Shown here one piece after another: positions 1-11,900 of a stretch of DNA of 64,000 bases. The stretch is taken from contig CANPUZ010000073.1 of assembly GCA_947579665.1 (NCBI GenBank), forward strand, positions 124,001 through 188,000. The letters are read 5' to 3'. A program made the translations under genes and the position numbers. The stretch is from Sympetrum striolatum. Taxonomy: Eukaryota; Arthropoda; Insecta; Odonata; Libellulidae. Numbering within the stretch: position 1 is the first letter of the stretch; each line of letters starts with the position of its first letter. Under the pieces are notes generated by a model, which ran no database searches, was not told where the DNA came from, and saw nothing but the letters and a program-made list of their open reading frames with translations.

Positions 1-3000
1 TCAAATCTCGATAAAATAAGGAAAATTTAGGGAAAAAAGAGGAAAAAAATTGAAATTTCGCTAAAATTATTCGTTTTTCTTGCTTTTTTCGGTCAAATCG
101 CGATAAAATGAGGAAAATTAAGGGAAAAAAAGAGGATAAAAATTGATATTTCGCTAAAATTATTCGTTTTTCTTGCTTTTTTCGGTGAAATATCGATAAA
201 ATAAGGAAAATCAAAGGAAAAAAGATGATAAAAATTGATATTTAGCTAAAATTTATTCGTTTTTCTTGCTATTTTCGGTCAAATCTTGATAAAATGTGGA
301 AAATTAAGGGAAAAAAAGAGGAAAAAAATTGACATTTCGCTAAAATTATTCGTTTTTCTTGCTTTTTTATGTCAAATCTCGATAAAATAACGAAAATTAA
401 GGGAAAAAAAGAGGAAAAAATTGAAATTTCGCAAAAATTATTCGTTTTTCTTGCTTTTTTCGGTCAAATCTCGATAAAATAAGGAAAATTAAGGGAATAA
501 AAGAGGATAAAAATTGATATTTCGCTAAAATTATTCGTTTTTCTTGCTTTATTCGGACAAACCTCGACAAAATAAGGAAAATTAAGGGAAAAAAATAGGA
601 CAAAAATTGAAATTTCGCTAAAATTATTCGTTTTTCTAGCTTTTTTCGGTCAAATCTCGATAAAATAAGGAATATTAAGGGAAAAAAGAGGATAAAAATT
701 GATATTGTGCTAAAATTATTCGTTTTTCTTACTTTTTTCGGTCAAATCTCGATAAAATAAGGAAATTTAAGGGAAAAAAAGAGGAAAAAGATTGAAATTT
801 CGCTAAAATTATTCGTTTTTCTTGCTTTTTTCGGTCAAATCTCGATAAAATAACGAAAATTAAGGGAAAAAAAGAGGATTAAAATTGAAATTTCGCAAAA
901 ATTATTCGTTTTTCTTGCTTTTTTCAAGCAAATCTCGATAAAATAAGGAAAATTAAGGGAAAAAAGGGGAAAAAAATTGAAATTTCGCTAAAATTATTCG
1001 TTTTTCTTGATTTTTTCGGTCAAATCTTGATAAAATAAGGAAAATTAAGGGAAAAAAGAGGAAAAAAATTGAAATTTCGCTCAAATTATTCGTTTTTCTC
1101 GCCTTTTTCGGTCAAATCTCGATAAAATAAGGAAAATTAAGGGAAAAAAGAGGATAAAAATAGATATTTCGCTAAAATTATTCGTTTTTCTTGCTTTTTT
1201 CGGTCAAATCTCGATAAAATAAGGAAAATCAAAAGAAAAAAGTTGATAAAAATTGATATTTCGCTAAAATTATTCGTTTTTCTTGCTTTTTTCGGTCAAA
1301 TCTCGATAAAATAACGAAAATCAAGGGAAAAAAGATGATAAAAATTGATATTTCGCTAAAATTATTCGTTTTTCTTGCTTTTTTCGGTCAAATCTCGATA
1401 AAATGAGGAAAATTAAGGGAAAAAAAGAGGAAAAAGATTGAAATTTCGCTAAAATTATTCGTTTTTCTTGCTTTTTCGGTCAAATCTCGATAAAATAAGG
1501 AAAATTAAGGGAAAAAAAGAGGAAAAAAATTGAAATTTTGCTAAAATTATTCGTTTTTCTTGCTTTTTTCGGTCAAATCTCGATAAAATAAGGAAAATTA
1601 AGGGAAAAAAAGAGGATAAAAATTGATATTTCGCTAAAATTATTCGTTTTTCTTGCTTTTTTCGGTCAAATCTCGATAAAATAAGGAAAATTATGGGAAA
1701 AAAGAGGAAAAAAATAGAAATTTGGCTAAAATTATTCGTTTTTCTTGCTTTTTTCGGTCAAATCTCGATAAAATAAGGTAAATTAAGGGTAAAAAAGAGG
1801 AAAAAAATTGAAATTTCGCAAAAATTATTCGTTTTTCTTGCTTTTTTCGGTCAAATCTCGATAAAATGAGGAAAATTAAGGGAAAAAACGAGGATAAAAA
1901 TTGATATTTCGATAAAATTATTCGTTTTTCTTGCTTTTTTCGGACAAACCTCGATAAAATAAGGAAAATTAAGGGAAAAAAAGAGGAAAAAAATTGAAAT
2001 TTCGCTAAAATTATTCGTTTTTCTAGCGTTTTTTGGTCAAATCTCGATAAAATAAGGAAAATTAAGGGAAAAAAGAGGATAAAAATTGATATTTTGCTAA
2101 AATTATTCGTTTTTCTTACTTTTTTCGGTCAAATCTCGATAAAATAAGGAAAATGAAGGGAAAAAAAGAGGAAAAAGATTGAAATTTCGCTAAAATTATT
2201 CGTTTTTCTTGCTTTTTTCGGTCAAATCTCGATAAAATAAGGAAAATTAAGGGAAAAAAAGAGGATGAAAATTTATATTTCGCTAAAATTATTCGTTTTT
2301 CTTGCTTTTTTCGGTCAAATCTCGATAAAATAAGGAAAATTAAGGGAAAAAAGAGGAAAAAAATAGAAATTTCGCTAAAATTATTCGTTTTTCTTCCTTT
2401 TTTCGGTCAAATCTCGATAACATAAGGAAAATTAAGGGTAAAAAAGAGGAAAAAAATTGAAATTTCGCTCAAATTATTCGTTTTTCTTGCTTTTTTCGGT
2501 CAAATCTCGATAAAATAAGGAAAATTAAGGGAAAAAAGAGGAAAAAACTTGAAATTTCGCAAAAATTATTCGTTTTTCTTGCTTTTTTCGGTCAAATCTC
2601 GATAAAATAAGGAAAATAAAGGGAAAAAAAGAGGAAAAAAATTGAAATTTCGCTAAAATTATTCGTTTTTCTTGCTTTTTTCGGTCAAATCTCGATAAAA
2701 TAAGGAAAATTAAGGGAAAAAAAGAGGATAAAAATTGAAATTTCGCTCAAATTATTCAATTTTCTTGCTTTTTTCGGTCAAGTCTTGATAAAAAAAGGAA
2801 AATTAAGGGAAAAAAAGAGGATAAAAATTGATATTTCGCTAAAATTATTCGTTTTTCTTGCTTTTTTCGGTCAAATCTCGATAAAATAAGGAAAATCAAG
2901 GGAAAAAAGATGATTAAAATTGATATTTCGCTAAAATTGTTCGTTTTTCTTGATTTTTGTGGTCAAATCTCGATAAAATAAGGAAAATTAAGGGAAAAAA

Positions 3001-3148
3001 AGAGGAAAAAAATTGAAATTTCGCTCAAATTGTTCGTTTTTCTAGCTTATTTCGGTCAAATCTCGATAAAATGAGGAAAATTAAGGGAAAAAAAGAGGAA
3101 AAAAATTGAAATTTCGCTAAAATTATTCGTTTTTCTTGCTTTTTTCGG

Positions 3149-3900
3149 TCAAATCTCGATAAAATAAGGAAAATTTAGGGAAAAAAGAGGAAAAAAATTG
3201 AAATTTCGCTAAAATTATTCGTTTTTCTTGCTTTGTTCGGTCAAATCGCGATAAAATGAGGAAAATTAAGGGAAAAAAAGAGGATAAAAATTGATATTTC
3301 GCTAAAATTATTCGTTTTTCTTGCTTTTTTCGGTGAAATATCGATAAAATAAGGAAAATCAAAGGAAAAAAGATGATAAAAATTGATATTTAGCTAAAAT
3401 TTATTCGTTTTTCTTGCTATTTTCGGTCAAATCTTGATAAAATGTGGAAAATTAAGGGAAAAAAAGAGGAAAAAAATTGACATTTCGCTAAAATTATTCG
3501 TTTTTCTTGCTTTTTTATGTCAAATCTCGATAAAATAACGAAAATTAAGGGAAAAAAAGAGGAAAAAAATTGAAATTTCGCAAAAATTATTCGTTTTTCT
3601 TGCTTTTTTCGGTCAAATCTCGATAAAATAAGGAAAATTAAGGGAATAAAAGAGGATAAAAATTGATATTTCGCTAAAATTATTCGTTTTTCTTGCTTTA
3701 TTCGGACAAACCTCGACAAAATAAGGAAAATTAAGGGAAAAAAATAGGACAAAAATTGAAATTTCGCTAAAATTATTCGTTTTTCTAGCTTTTTTCGGTC
3801 AAATCTCGATAAAATAAGGAATATTAAGGGAAAAAAGAGGATAAAAATTGATATTGTGCTAAAATTATTCGTTTTTCTTACTTTTTTCGGTCAAATCTCG
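3149..3900. repeat. Duplicate of the window's first ~755 bp
   Basis: Positions 1-755 recur here at an offset of 3,148 bp with few differences (for example CTTTGTTCGG for CTTTTTTCGG). They share rare variants: GAAAATTTAGGG, CAAATCGCG, CGGTGAAATATCG, GATATTTAGC and TTTTTTATGTC. After about 3,900 the copy jumps to sequence matching about 1,035 onward, with the offset falling to about 2,872. That is a loss of 276 bp, or three monomers, relative to the first copy. Confidence 0.85.
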
Positions 3901-6900
3901 ATAAAATAAGGAAAATTAAGGGAAAAAAGAGGAAAAAAATTGAAATTTCGCTCAAATTATTCGTTTTTCTCGCCTTTTTCGGTCAAATCTCGATAAAATA
4001 AGGAAAATTAAGGGAAAAAAGAGGATAAAAATAGATATTTCGCTAAAATTATTCGTTTTTCTTGCTTTTTTCGGTCAATTCTCGATAAAATAAGGAAAAT
4101 CAAAAGAAAAAAGTTGATAAAAATTGATATTTCGCTAAAATTATTCGTTTCTTCTTGCTTTTTTCGGTCAAATCTCGATAAAATAACGAAAATCAAGGGA
4201 AAAAAGATGATAAAAATTGATATTTCGCTAAAATTATTCGTTTTTCTTGCTTTTTTCGGTCAAATCTCGATAAAATGAGGAAAATTAAGGGAAAAAAAGA
4301 GGAAAAAGATTGAAATTTCGCTAAAATTATTCGTTTTTCTTGCTTTTTCGGTCAAATCTCGATAAAAAAAGGAAAATTAAGGGAAAAAAAGAGGAAAAAA
4401 ATTGAAATTTTGCTAAAATTATTCGTTTTTCTTGCTTTTTTCGGTCAAATCTCGATAAAATAAGGAAAATTAAGGGAAAAAAAGAGGATAAAAATTGATA
4501 TTTCGCTAAAATTATTCGTTTTTCTTGCTTTTTTCGGTCAAATCTCGATAAAATAAGGAAAATTATGGGAAAAAAGAGGAAAAAAATAGAAATTTCGCTA
4601 AAATTATTCGTTTTTCTTGCTTTTTTCGGTCAAATCTCGATAAAATAAGGTAAATTAAGGGTAAAAAAGAGGAAAAAAATTGAAATTTCGCTAAAATTAT
4701 TCGTTTTTCTTGCTTTTTTCGGTCAAATCTCGATAAAATGAGGAAAATTAAGGGAAAAAACGAGGATAAAAATTGATATTTCGATAAAATTATTCGTTTT
4801 TCTTGCTTTTTTCGGACAAACCTCGATAAAATAAGGAAAATTAAGGGAAAAAAAGAGGAAACAAATTGAAATTTCGCTAAAATTATTCGTTTTTCTAGCG
4901 TTTTTTGGTCAAATCTCGATAAAATAAGGAAAATTAAGGGAAAAAAGAGGATAAAAATTGATATTTTGCTAAAATTATTCGTTTTTCTTACTTTTTTCGG
5001 TCAAATCTCGATAAAATAAGGAAAATGAAGGGAAAAAAAGAGGAAAAAAATTGAAATTTCGCTAAAATTATTCGTTTTTCTTGCTTTTTTCGGTCAAATC
5101 TCGATAAAATAACGAAAATTAAGGGAAAAAAAGAGGATTAAAATTGAAATTTCGCAAAAATAATTCGTTTTTCTTGCTTTTTTCAAGCAAATCTCGATAA
5201 AATAAGGAAAATTAAGGGAAAAAAGGGGAAAAAAATTGAAATTTCGCTAAAATTATTCGTTTTTCTTGCATTTTTTGGCCAAATCTCGATAAAATAAGGA
5301 AAATTAAGGGAAAAAAAGAGGAAAAAAATTGAAATTTCGCTCAAATTATTCGTTTTTCTCGCCTTTTTCGGTCAAATCTCGATAAAATAAGGAAAATTAA
5401 GGGAAAAATAGATATTTCGCTAAAATTATTCGTTTTTCTTGCTTTTTTCGGTCAAATCTCGATAAAATAAGGAAAATCAATGGAAAAAAGATGATAAAAA
5501 TTGATATTTCGCTAAAATTATTCGTTTTTCTTGCTTTTTTCGGTCAAATCTCGATAAAATGAGGAAAATCAAGGGAAAAAAGATGATAAAAATTGATATT
5601 TCACTAAAATTATTCGTTTTTCTTGCTTTTTTCGGTCAAATCTCGATAAATTGAGGAAAATTAAGGGAAAAAATAGGAAAAAGATTGAAATTTCGCTAAA
5701 AAAATTCGTTTTTCTTGCTTTTTCGGTCAAATCTCGATAAAATAAGAAAATTAAGGGAAAAAAAGAGGAAAAAAATTGAAATTTCGCTAAAATTATTCGT
5801 TTTTCTTGCTTTTTTCGGTCAAATCTCGATAAAATAAGGAAAATTAAGGGAAAAAAGAGGAAAAAAATAGAAATTTCGCTAAAATTATTCGTTTTTCTTG
5901 CTTTTTTCGGTCAAATCTCGATAACATAAGGAAAATTAAGGGTAAAAAAGAGGAAAAAAAAAGAAATTTCGCTCAAATTATTCGTTTTTCTTGCTTTTTT
6001 CGGTCAAATCTCGATAAAATAACGAAAATTAAGGGAAAAAAAGAGGATTAAAATTGAAATTTCGCAAAAATTATTCGTTTTTCTTGCTTTTTTCAAGCAA
6101 ATCTCGATAAAATAAGGAAAATTAAGGGAAAAAAGGGGAAAAAAATTGAAATTTCGCTAAAATTATTCGTTTTTCTTGATTTTTTCGGTCAAATCTCGAT
6201 AAAATAAGGAAAATTAAGGGAAAAAAGAGGAAAAAAATTGAAATTTCGCTCAAATTATTCGTTTTTCTCGCCTTTTTCGGTCAAATCTCGATAAAATAAG
6301 GAAAATTAAGGGAAAAAAGAGGATAAAAATAGATATTTCGCTAAAATTATTCGTTTTTCTTGCTTTTTTCGGTCAAATCTCGATAAAATAAGGAAAATCA
6401 AAAGAAAAAAGTTGATAAAAATTGATATTTCGCTAAAATTATTCGTTTTTCTTGCTTTTTTCGGTCAAATCTCGATAAAATAACGAAAATCAAGGGAAAA
6501 AAGATGATAAAAATTGATATTTCGCTAAAATTATTCGTTTTTCTTGCTTTTTTCGGTCAAATCTCGATAAAATGAGGAAAATTAAGGGAAAAAAAGAGGA
6601 AAAAGATTGAAATTTCGCTAAAATTATTCGTTTTTCTTGCTTTTTCGGTCAAATCTCGATAAAATAAGGAAAATTAAGGGAAAAAAAGAGGAAAAAAATT
6701 GAAATTTTGCTAAAATTATTCGTTTTTCTTGCTTTTTTCGGTCAAATCTCGATAAAATAAGGAATATTAAGGGAAAAAAAGAGGATAAAAATTGATATTT
6801 CGCTAAAATTATTCGTTTTTCTTGCTTTTTTCGGTCAAATCTCGATAAAATAAGGAAAATTATGGGAAAAAAGAGGAAAAAAATAGAAATTTCGCTAAAA

Positions 6901-8224
6901 TTATTCGTTTTTCTTGCTTTTTTCGGTCAAATCTCGATAAAATAAGGAAAATAAAGGGAAAAAAGAGGAAAAAAATTGAAATTTCGCTAAAATTATTCGT
7001 TTTTCTTGCTTTTTTCGGTCAAATCTCGATAAAATAAGGAAAATTAAGGGAAAAAAGAGGAAAAAAATTGAAATTTCGCTCAAATTATTCAATTTTCTTG
7101 CTTTTTTCGGTCAAATCTTGATAAAATAAGGAAAACTAAGGGAAAAAAGAGGATAAAAATTGATATTTCGCTAAAATTATTATTTTTTCTTGCTTTTTCG
7201 GTCAAATCTCGATAAAATAAGAAAATTAAGGGAAAAAAAGAGGAAAAAAATTGAAATTTCGCTAAAATTATTCGTTTTTCTTGCTTTTTTCGGTCAAATC
7301 TCGATAAAATAAGGAAAATTAAGGGAAAAAAAGAGGATAAAAATTTATATTTCGCTAAAATTATTCGTTTTTCTTGCTTTTTTCGGTCAAATCTCGATAA
7401 AATAAGGAAAATTAAGGGAAAAAAGAGGAAAAAAATAGAAATTTCGCTAAAATTATTCGTTTTTCTTGCTTTTTTCGGTCAAATCTCGATAACATAAGGA
7501 AAATTAAGGGTAAAAAAAAGGAAAAAAATTGAAATTTCGCTCAAATTATTCGTTTTTCTTGCTTTTTTCGGTCAAATCTCGATAAAATAAGGAAAATTAA
7601 GGGAAAAAAGAGGAAAAAACTTGAAATTTCGCAAAAATTATTCGTTTTTCTTCCTTTTTTCGGTCAAATCTCGATAAAATAAGGAAAATCAAGGGAAAAA
7701 AAGAGGAAAAAAATTGAAATTTCGCTAAAATTATTCGTTTTTCTTGCTTTTTTCGGTCAAATCTCGATAAAATAAGGAAAATTAAGGGAAAAAAAGAGGA
7801 TAAAAATTGAAATTTTGCTCAAATTATTCATTTTTCTTGCTTTTTTCGGTCAAATCTTGATAAAAAAAGGAAAATTAAGGGAAAAAAAGAGGATAAAAAT
7901 TGATATTTCGCTAAAATTATTCGTTTTTCTTGCTTTTTTCGGTCAAATCTCGATAAAATAAGGAAAATCAAGGGAAAAAAGATGATTAAAATTGATATTT
8001 CGCTAAAATTGTTCGTTTTTCTTGATTTTTGCGGTCAAATCTCGATAAAATAAGGAAAATTAAGGGAAAAAAAGAGGAAAAAAATTGAAATTTCGCTCAA
8101 ATTGTTCGTTTTTCTAGCTTATTTCGGTCAAATCTCGATAAAATGAGGAAAATTAAGGGAAAAAAAGAGGAAAAAAATTGAAATTTCGCTAAAATTATTC
8201 GTTTTTCTTGCTTTTTTCGGTCAA

Positions 8225-8985
8225 ATCTCGATAAAATAAAGGAAAATTTAGGGAAAAAAGAGGAAAAAAATTGAAATTTCGCTAAAATTATTCGTTTTTC
8301 TTGCTTTTTTCGGTCAAATCGCGATAAAATGAGGAAAATTAAGGGAAAAAAAGAGGATAAAAATTGATATTTCGCTTAAATTATTCGTTTTTCTTGCTTT
8401 TTTCGGGGAAATATCGATAAAATAAGGAAAATCAAAGGAAAAAAGATGATAAAAATTGATATTTAGCTAAAATTTATTCGTTTTTCTTGCTATTTTCGGT
8501 CAAATCTCGATAAAATGTGGAAAATTAAGGGAAAAAAAGAGGAAAAAAATTGACATTTCGCTAAAATTATTCGTTTTTCTTGCTTTTTTATGTCAAATCT
8601 CGATAAAATAACGAAAATTAAGGGAAAAAAAGAGGAAAAAAATTGAAATTTCGCAAAAATTATTCGTTTTTCTTGCTTTTTTCGGTCAAATCTCGATGAA
8701 ATAAGGAAAATTAAGGGAATAAAAGAGGATAAAAATTGATATTTCGCTAAAATTATTCGTTTTTCTTGCTTTTTTCGGACAAACCTCGACAAAATAAGGA
8801 AAATTAAGGGAAAAAAATAGGACAAAAATTGAAATTTCGCTAAAATTATTCGTTTTTCTAGCTTTTTTCGGTCAAATCTCGATAAAATAAGGAATATTAA
8901 GGGAAAAAAGAGGATAAAAATTGATATTGTGCTAAAATTATTCGTTTTTCTTACTTTTTTCGGTCAAATCTCGATAAAATAAGGA
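8225..8985. repeat. Third copy of the marker block
   Basis: Sequence from about 8,103 to 8,985 matches 3,029-3,900 at an offset of about 5,073 bp, including the TTTTTCTAGC monomers, GAAAATTTAGGG and GATATTTAGC. Shorter pieces of the same block, recognised by CGGTGAAATATCG (CGGGGAAATATCG in this copy), begin near 9,978, 17,847 and 25,223. The marker therefore occurs six times in family A, at intervals of 3,148, 5,073, 1,574, 7,869 and 7,376 bp. Confidence 0.8.
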
Positions 8986-11900
8986 AATTTAAGGGAAAAA
9001 AAGAGGAAAAAAATTGAAATTACGCTAAAATTATTCGTTTTTCTTGCTTTTTTCGGTCAAATCTCGATAAAATAACGAAAATTAAGGGAAAAAAAGAGGA
9101 TTAAAATTGAAATTTCGCAAAAATTATTCGTTTTTCTTGCTTTTTACAAGCAAATCTCGATAAAATAAGGAAAATTAAGGGAAAAAAAAGGAAAAAAATT
9201 GAAATTTCGCTAAAATTATTCGTTTTTCTTGCTTTTTTAGGCCAAATCTCGATAAAATAAGGAAAATTAAGGGAAAGAAAGAGGAAAAAAATTGGAATTT
9301 CGCTCAAATTATTCGTTTTTCTTTCCTTTTTCGGTCATATCTCGATAAAATAAGGAAAATTAAGGGAAAAAAAGAGGATAAAAATAGATATTTCGCTAAA
9401 ATTATTCGTTTTTCTTGCTTTTTTCGGTCAAATCTCGATAAAATAAGGAAAATCAAGGGAAAAAAGATGATAAAAATTGATATTTCGCTAAAATTATTCG
9501 TTTTTCTTTTTTTTTTCGGTCAAATCTCGATAAAATGAGGAAAATTAAGGGAAAAAAAGAGGAAAAAAATTGAAATTTCGCTAAAATTATTCGTTTTTCT
9601 TGCTTTTTCGGTCAAATCTCGATAAAATATGGAAAATTAAGGGAAAAAAGAGGAAAAAAATTGAAATTTCGCTAAAATTATTCGTTTTTCTTGCTTTTAT
9701 CGGTCAAATCTCGATAAAATAAGGAAAATTAAGGGAAAAAAGAGGATAAAAATTGATATTTCGCTAAAATTATTCGTTTTTCTTGCTTTTTTCGGTCAAA
9801 TCTCGATAAAATAAGGAAAATTAAGGGTAAAAAGAGGAAAAAACTTGAAATTATGCAAAAATTATTCGTTTTTCTTCCTTTTTTCGGTCAAATCTCGATA
9901 AAATAAGGAAAATAAAGGGAAAAAAAGAGGAAAAAAATTGAAATTTCGCTAAAATTATTCGTTTTTCTTGCTTTTTTCGGTGAAATATCGATAAAATAAG
10001 GAAAATCAAAGGAAAAAAGATGATAAAAATTGATATTTAGCTAAAATTTATTCGTTTTTCTTGCTATTTTCGGTCAAATCTCGATAAAATGTGGAAAATT
10101 AAGAGAAAAAAAGAGGAAAAAAATTGACATTTCGCTAAAATTATTCGTTTTTCTTGCTTTTTTATGTCAAATCTCGATAAAATAACGAAAATTAAGGGAA
10201 AAAAAGAGGAAAAAAATTGAAATTTCGCAAAAATTATTCGTTTTTCTTGCTTTTTTCGGTCAAATCTCGATAAAATAAGGAAAATTAAGGGAATAAAAGA
10301 TGATAAAAATTGATATTTCGCTAAAATTATTCGTTTTTCTTGCTTTTTTCGGACAAACCTCGACAAAATAAGGAAAATTAAGGGAAAAAAATAGGACAAA
10401 AATTGAAATTTCGCTAAAATTATTCGTTTTTCTAGCTTTTTTCGGTCAAATCTCGATAAAATAAGGAATATTAAGGGAAAAAAGAGGATAAAAATTGATA
10501 TTGTGCTAAAATTATTCGTTTTTCTTACTTTTTTCGGTCAAATCTCGATAAAATAAGGAAAATTAAGGGAAAAAAGGAGAAAAAAATTGAAATTTCGCTA
10601 AAATTATTCGTTTTTCTTGCTTTTTTCAGTCAAATCTCGATAAAATAACGAAAATTAAGGGAAAAAAAGAGGATTAAAATTGAAATTTCGCAAAAATTAT
10701 TCGTTTTTCTTGCTTTTTTCAAGCAAATCTCGATAAAATAAGGGAAATTAAGGGAAAAAAAGGGGAAAAAAATTGAAATTTCGTAAAAATTATTCGTTTT
10801 TCTTGCTTTTTTCGGCCAAATCTCGATAAAATAAGGAAAATTAAGGGAAAAAAAGAGGAAAAAAATTGGAATTTCGCTCAAATTATTCGTTTTTCTTGCC
10901 TTTTTCGGTCATATCTCGATAAAATAAGGAAAATTAAGGGAAAAAAAGAGGATAAAAATAGATATTTCGCTAAAATGATTTTTTTTTTCTCTTTTTTCGG
11001 TCAAATCTCGATAAAATAAGGAAAATCAAGGGAAAAAAGATGATAAAAATTGATATTTCGCTAAAATTATTCGTTTTTCTTGCTTTTTTCGGTCAAATCT
11101 CGATAAAATAAGGAAAATCAAGGGAAAAAAGATGATAAAAATTGATATTTCGCTAAAATTATTCGTTTTTCTTTTTTTTTCGGTCTAATCTCGATAAACT
11201 GAGGAAAATTAAGGGAAAAAAAGAGGAAAAAAATTGAAATTTCGCTAAAATTATTCGTTTTTCTTGCTTTTTCGGTCAAATCTCGATAAAATAAGGAAAA
11301 TTAAGGGAAAAAAAGAGGAAAAAAATTGAAATTTCGCTATAATTATTCGTTTTTCTTGCTTTTATCGGTCAAATCTCGATAAAATAAGGAAAATAAAGGG
11401 AAAAAAAGAGGAAAAAAATTGAAATTTCGCTAAAATTATTCGTTTTTCTTGCTTTTTTCGGTCAAATCTCGATAAAATAAGGAAAATTAAGGGAAAAAAA
11501 GAGGAAAAAAATTGATATTTCGCTCAAATTATTCAATTTTCTTGCTTTTTTCGGTCAAATCTCGATAAAATAAGGAAAATTAAGGGACAAAAAGAGGATA
11601 AAAATTGATATTTCGCTAAAATTATTCGGTTTTCTTGCTTTTTTCGGTCAAATCTCGATAAAATAAGGAAAATCAAGGGAAAAAAGGTGATAAAGATTGA
11701 TATATCGCTAAAATTATTCGTTTTTCTTGATTTTTTCGGTCAAATCTCGATAAAATAAGGAAAATTAAGGGATAAAAAGAGGAAAAAAATTGAAATTTCG
11801 CTAAAATTGTTCGTTTTTCTAGCTTTTTTCGGTCAAATCTCGATAAAATAAGGAAAATAAAGGGAAAAAAAGAGGAAAAAAATTGAAATTTCGCTAAAAT

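Noticed and set aside
8147..8239. CENP-B-box-like match at TTTCGGTCAAATCTCGA in family A
   Set aside because: Against the core NTTCGNNNNANNCGGGN it keeps TTCG, A and the outer C and G but not the inner GG, and family B lacks it. In CpG-rich repeats this level of match is expected by chance.
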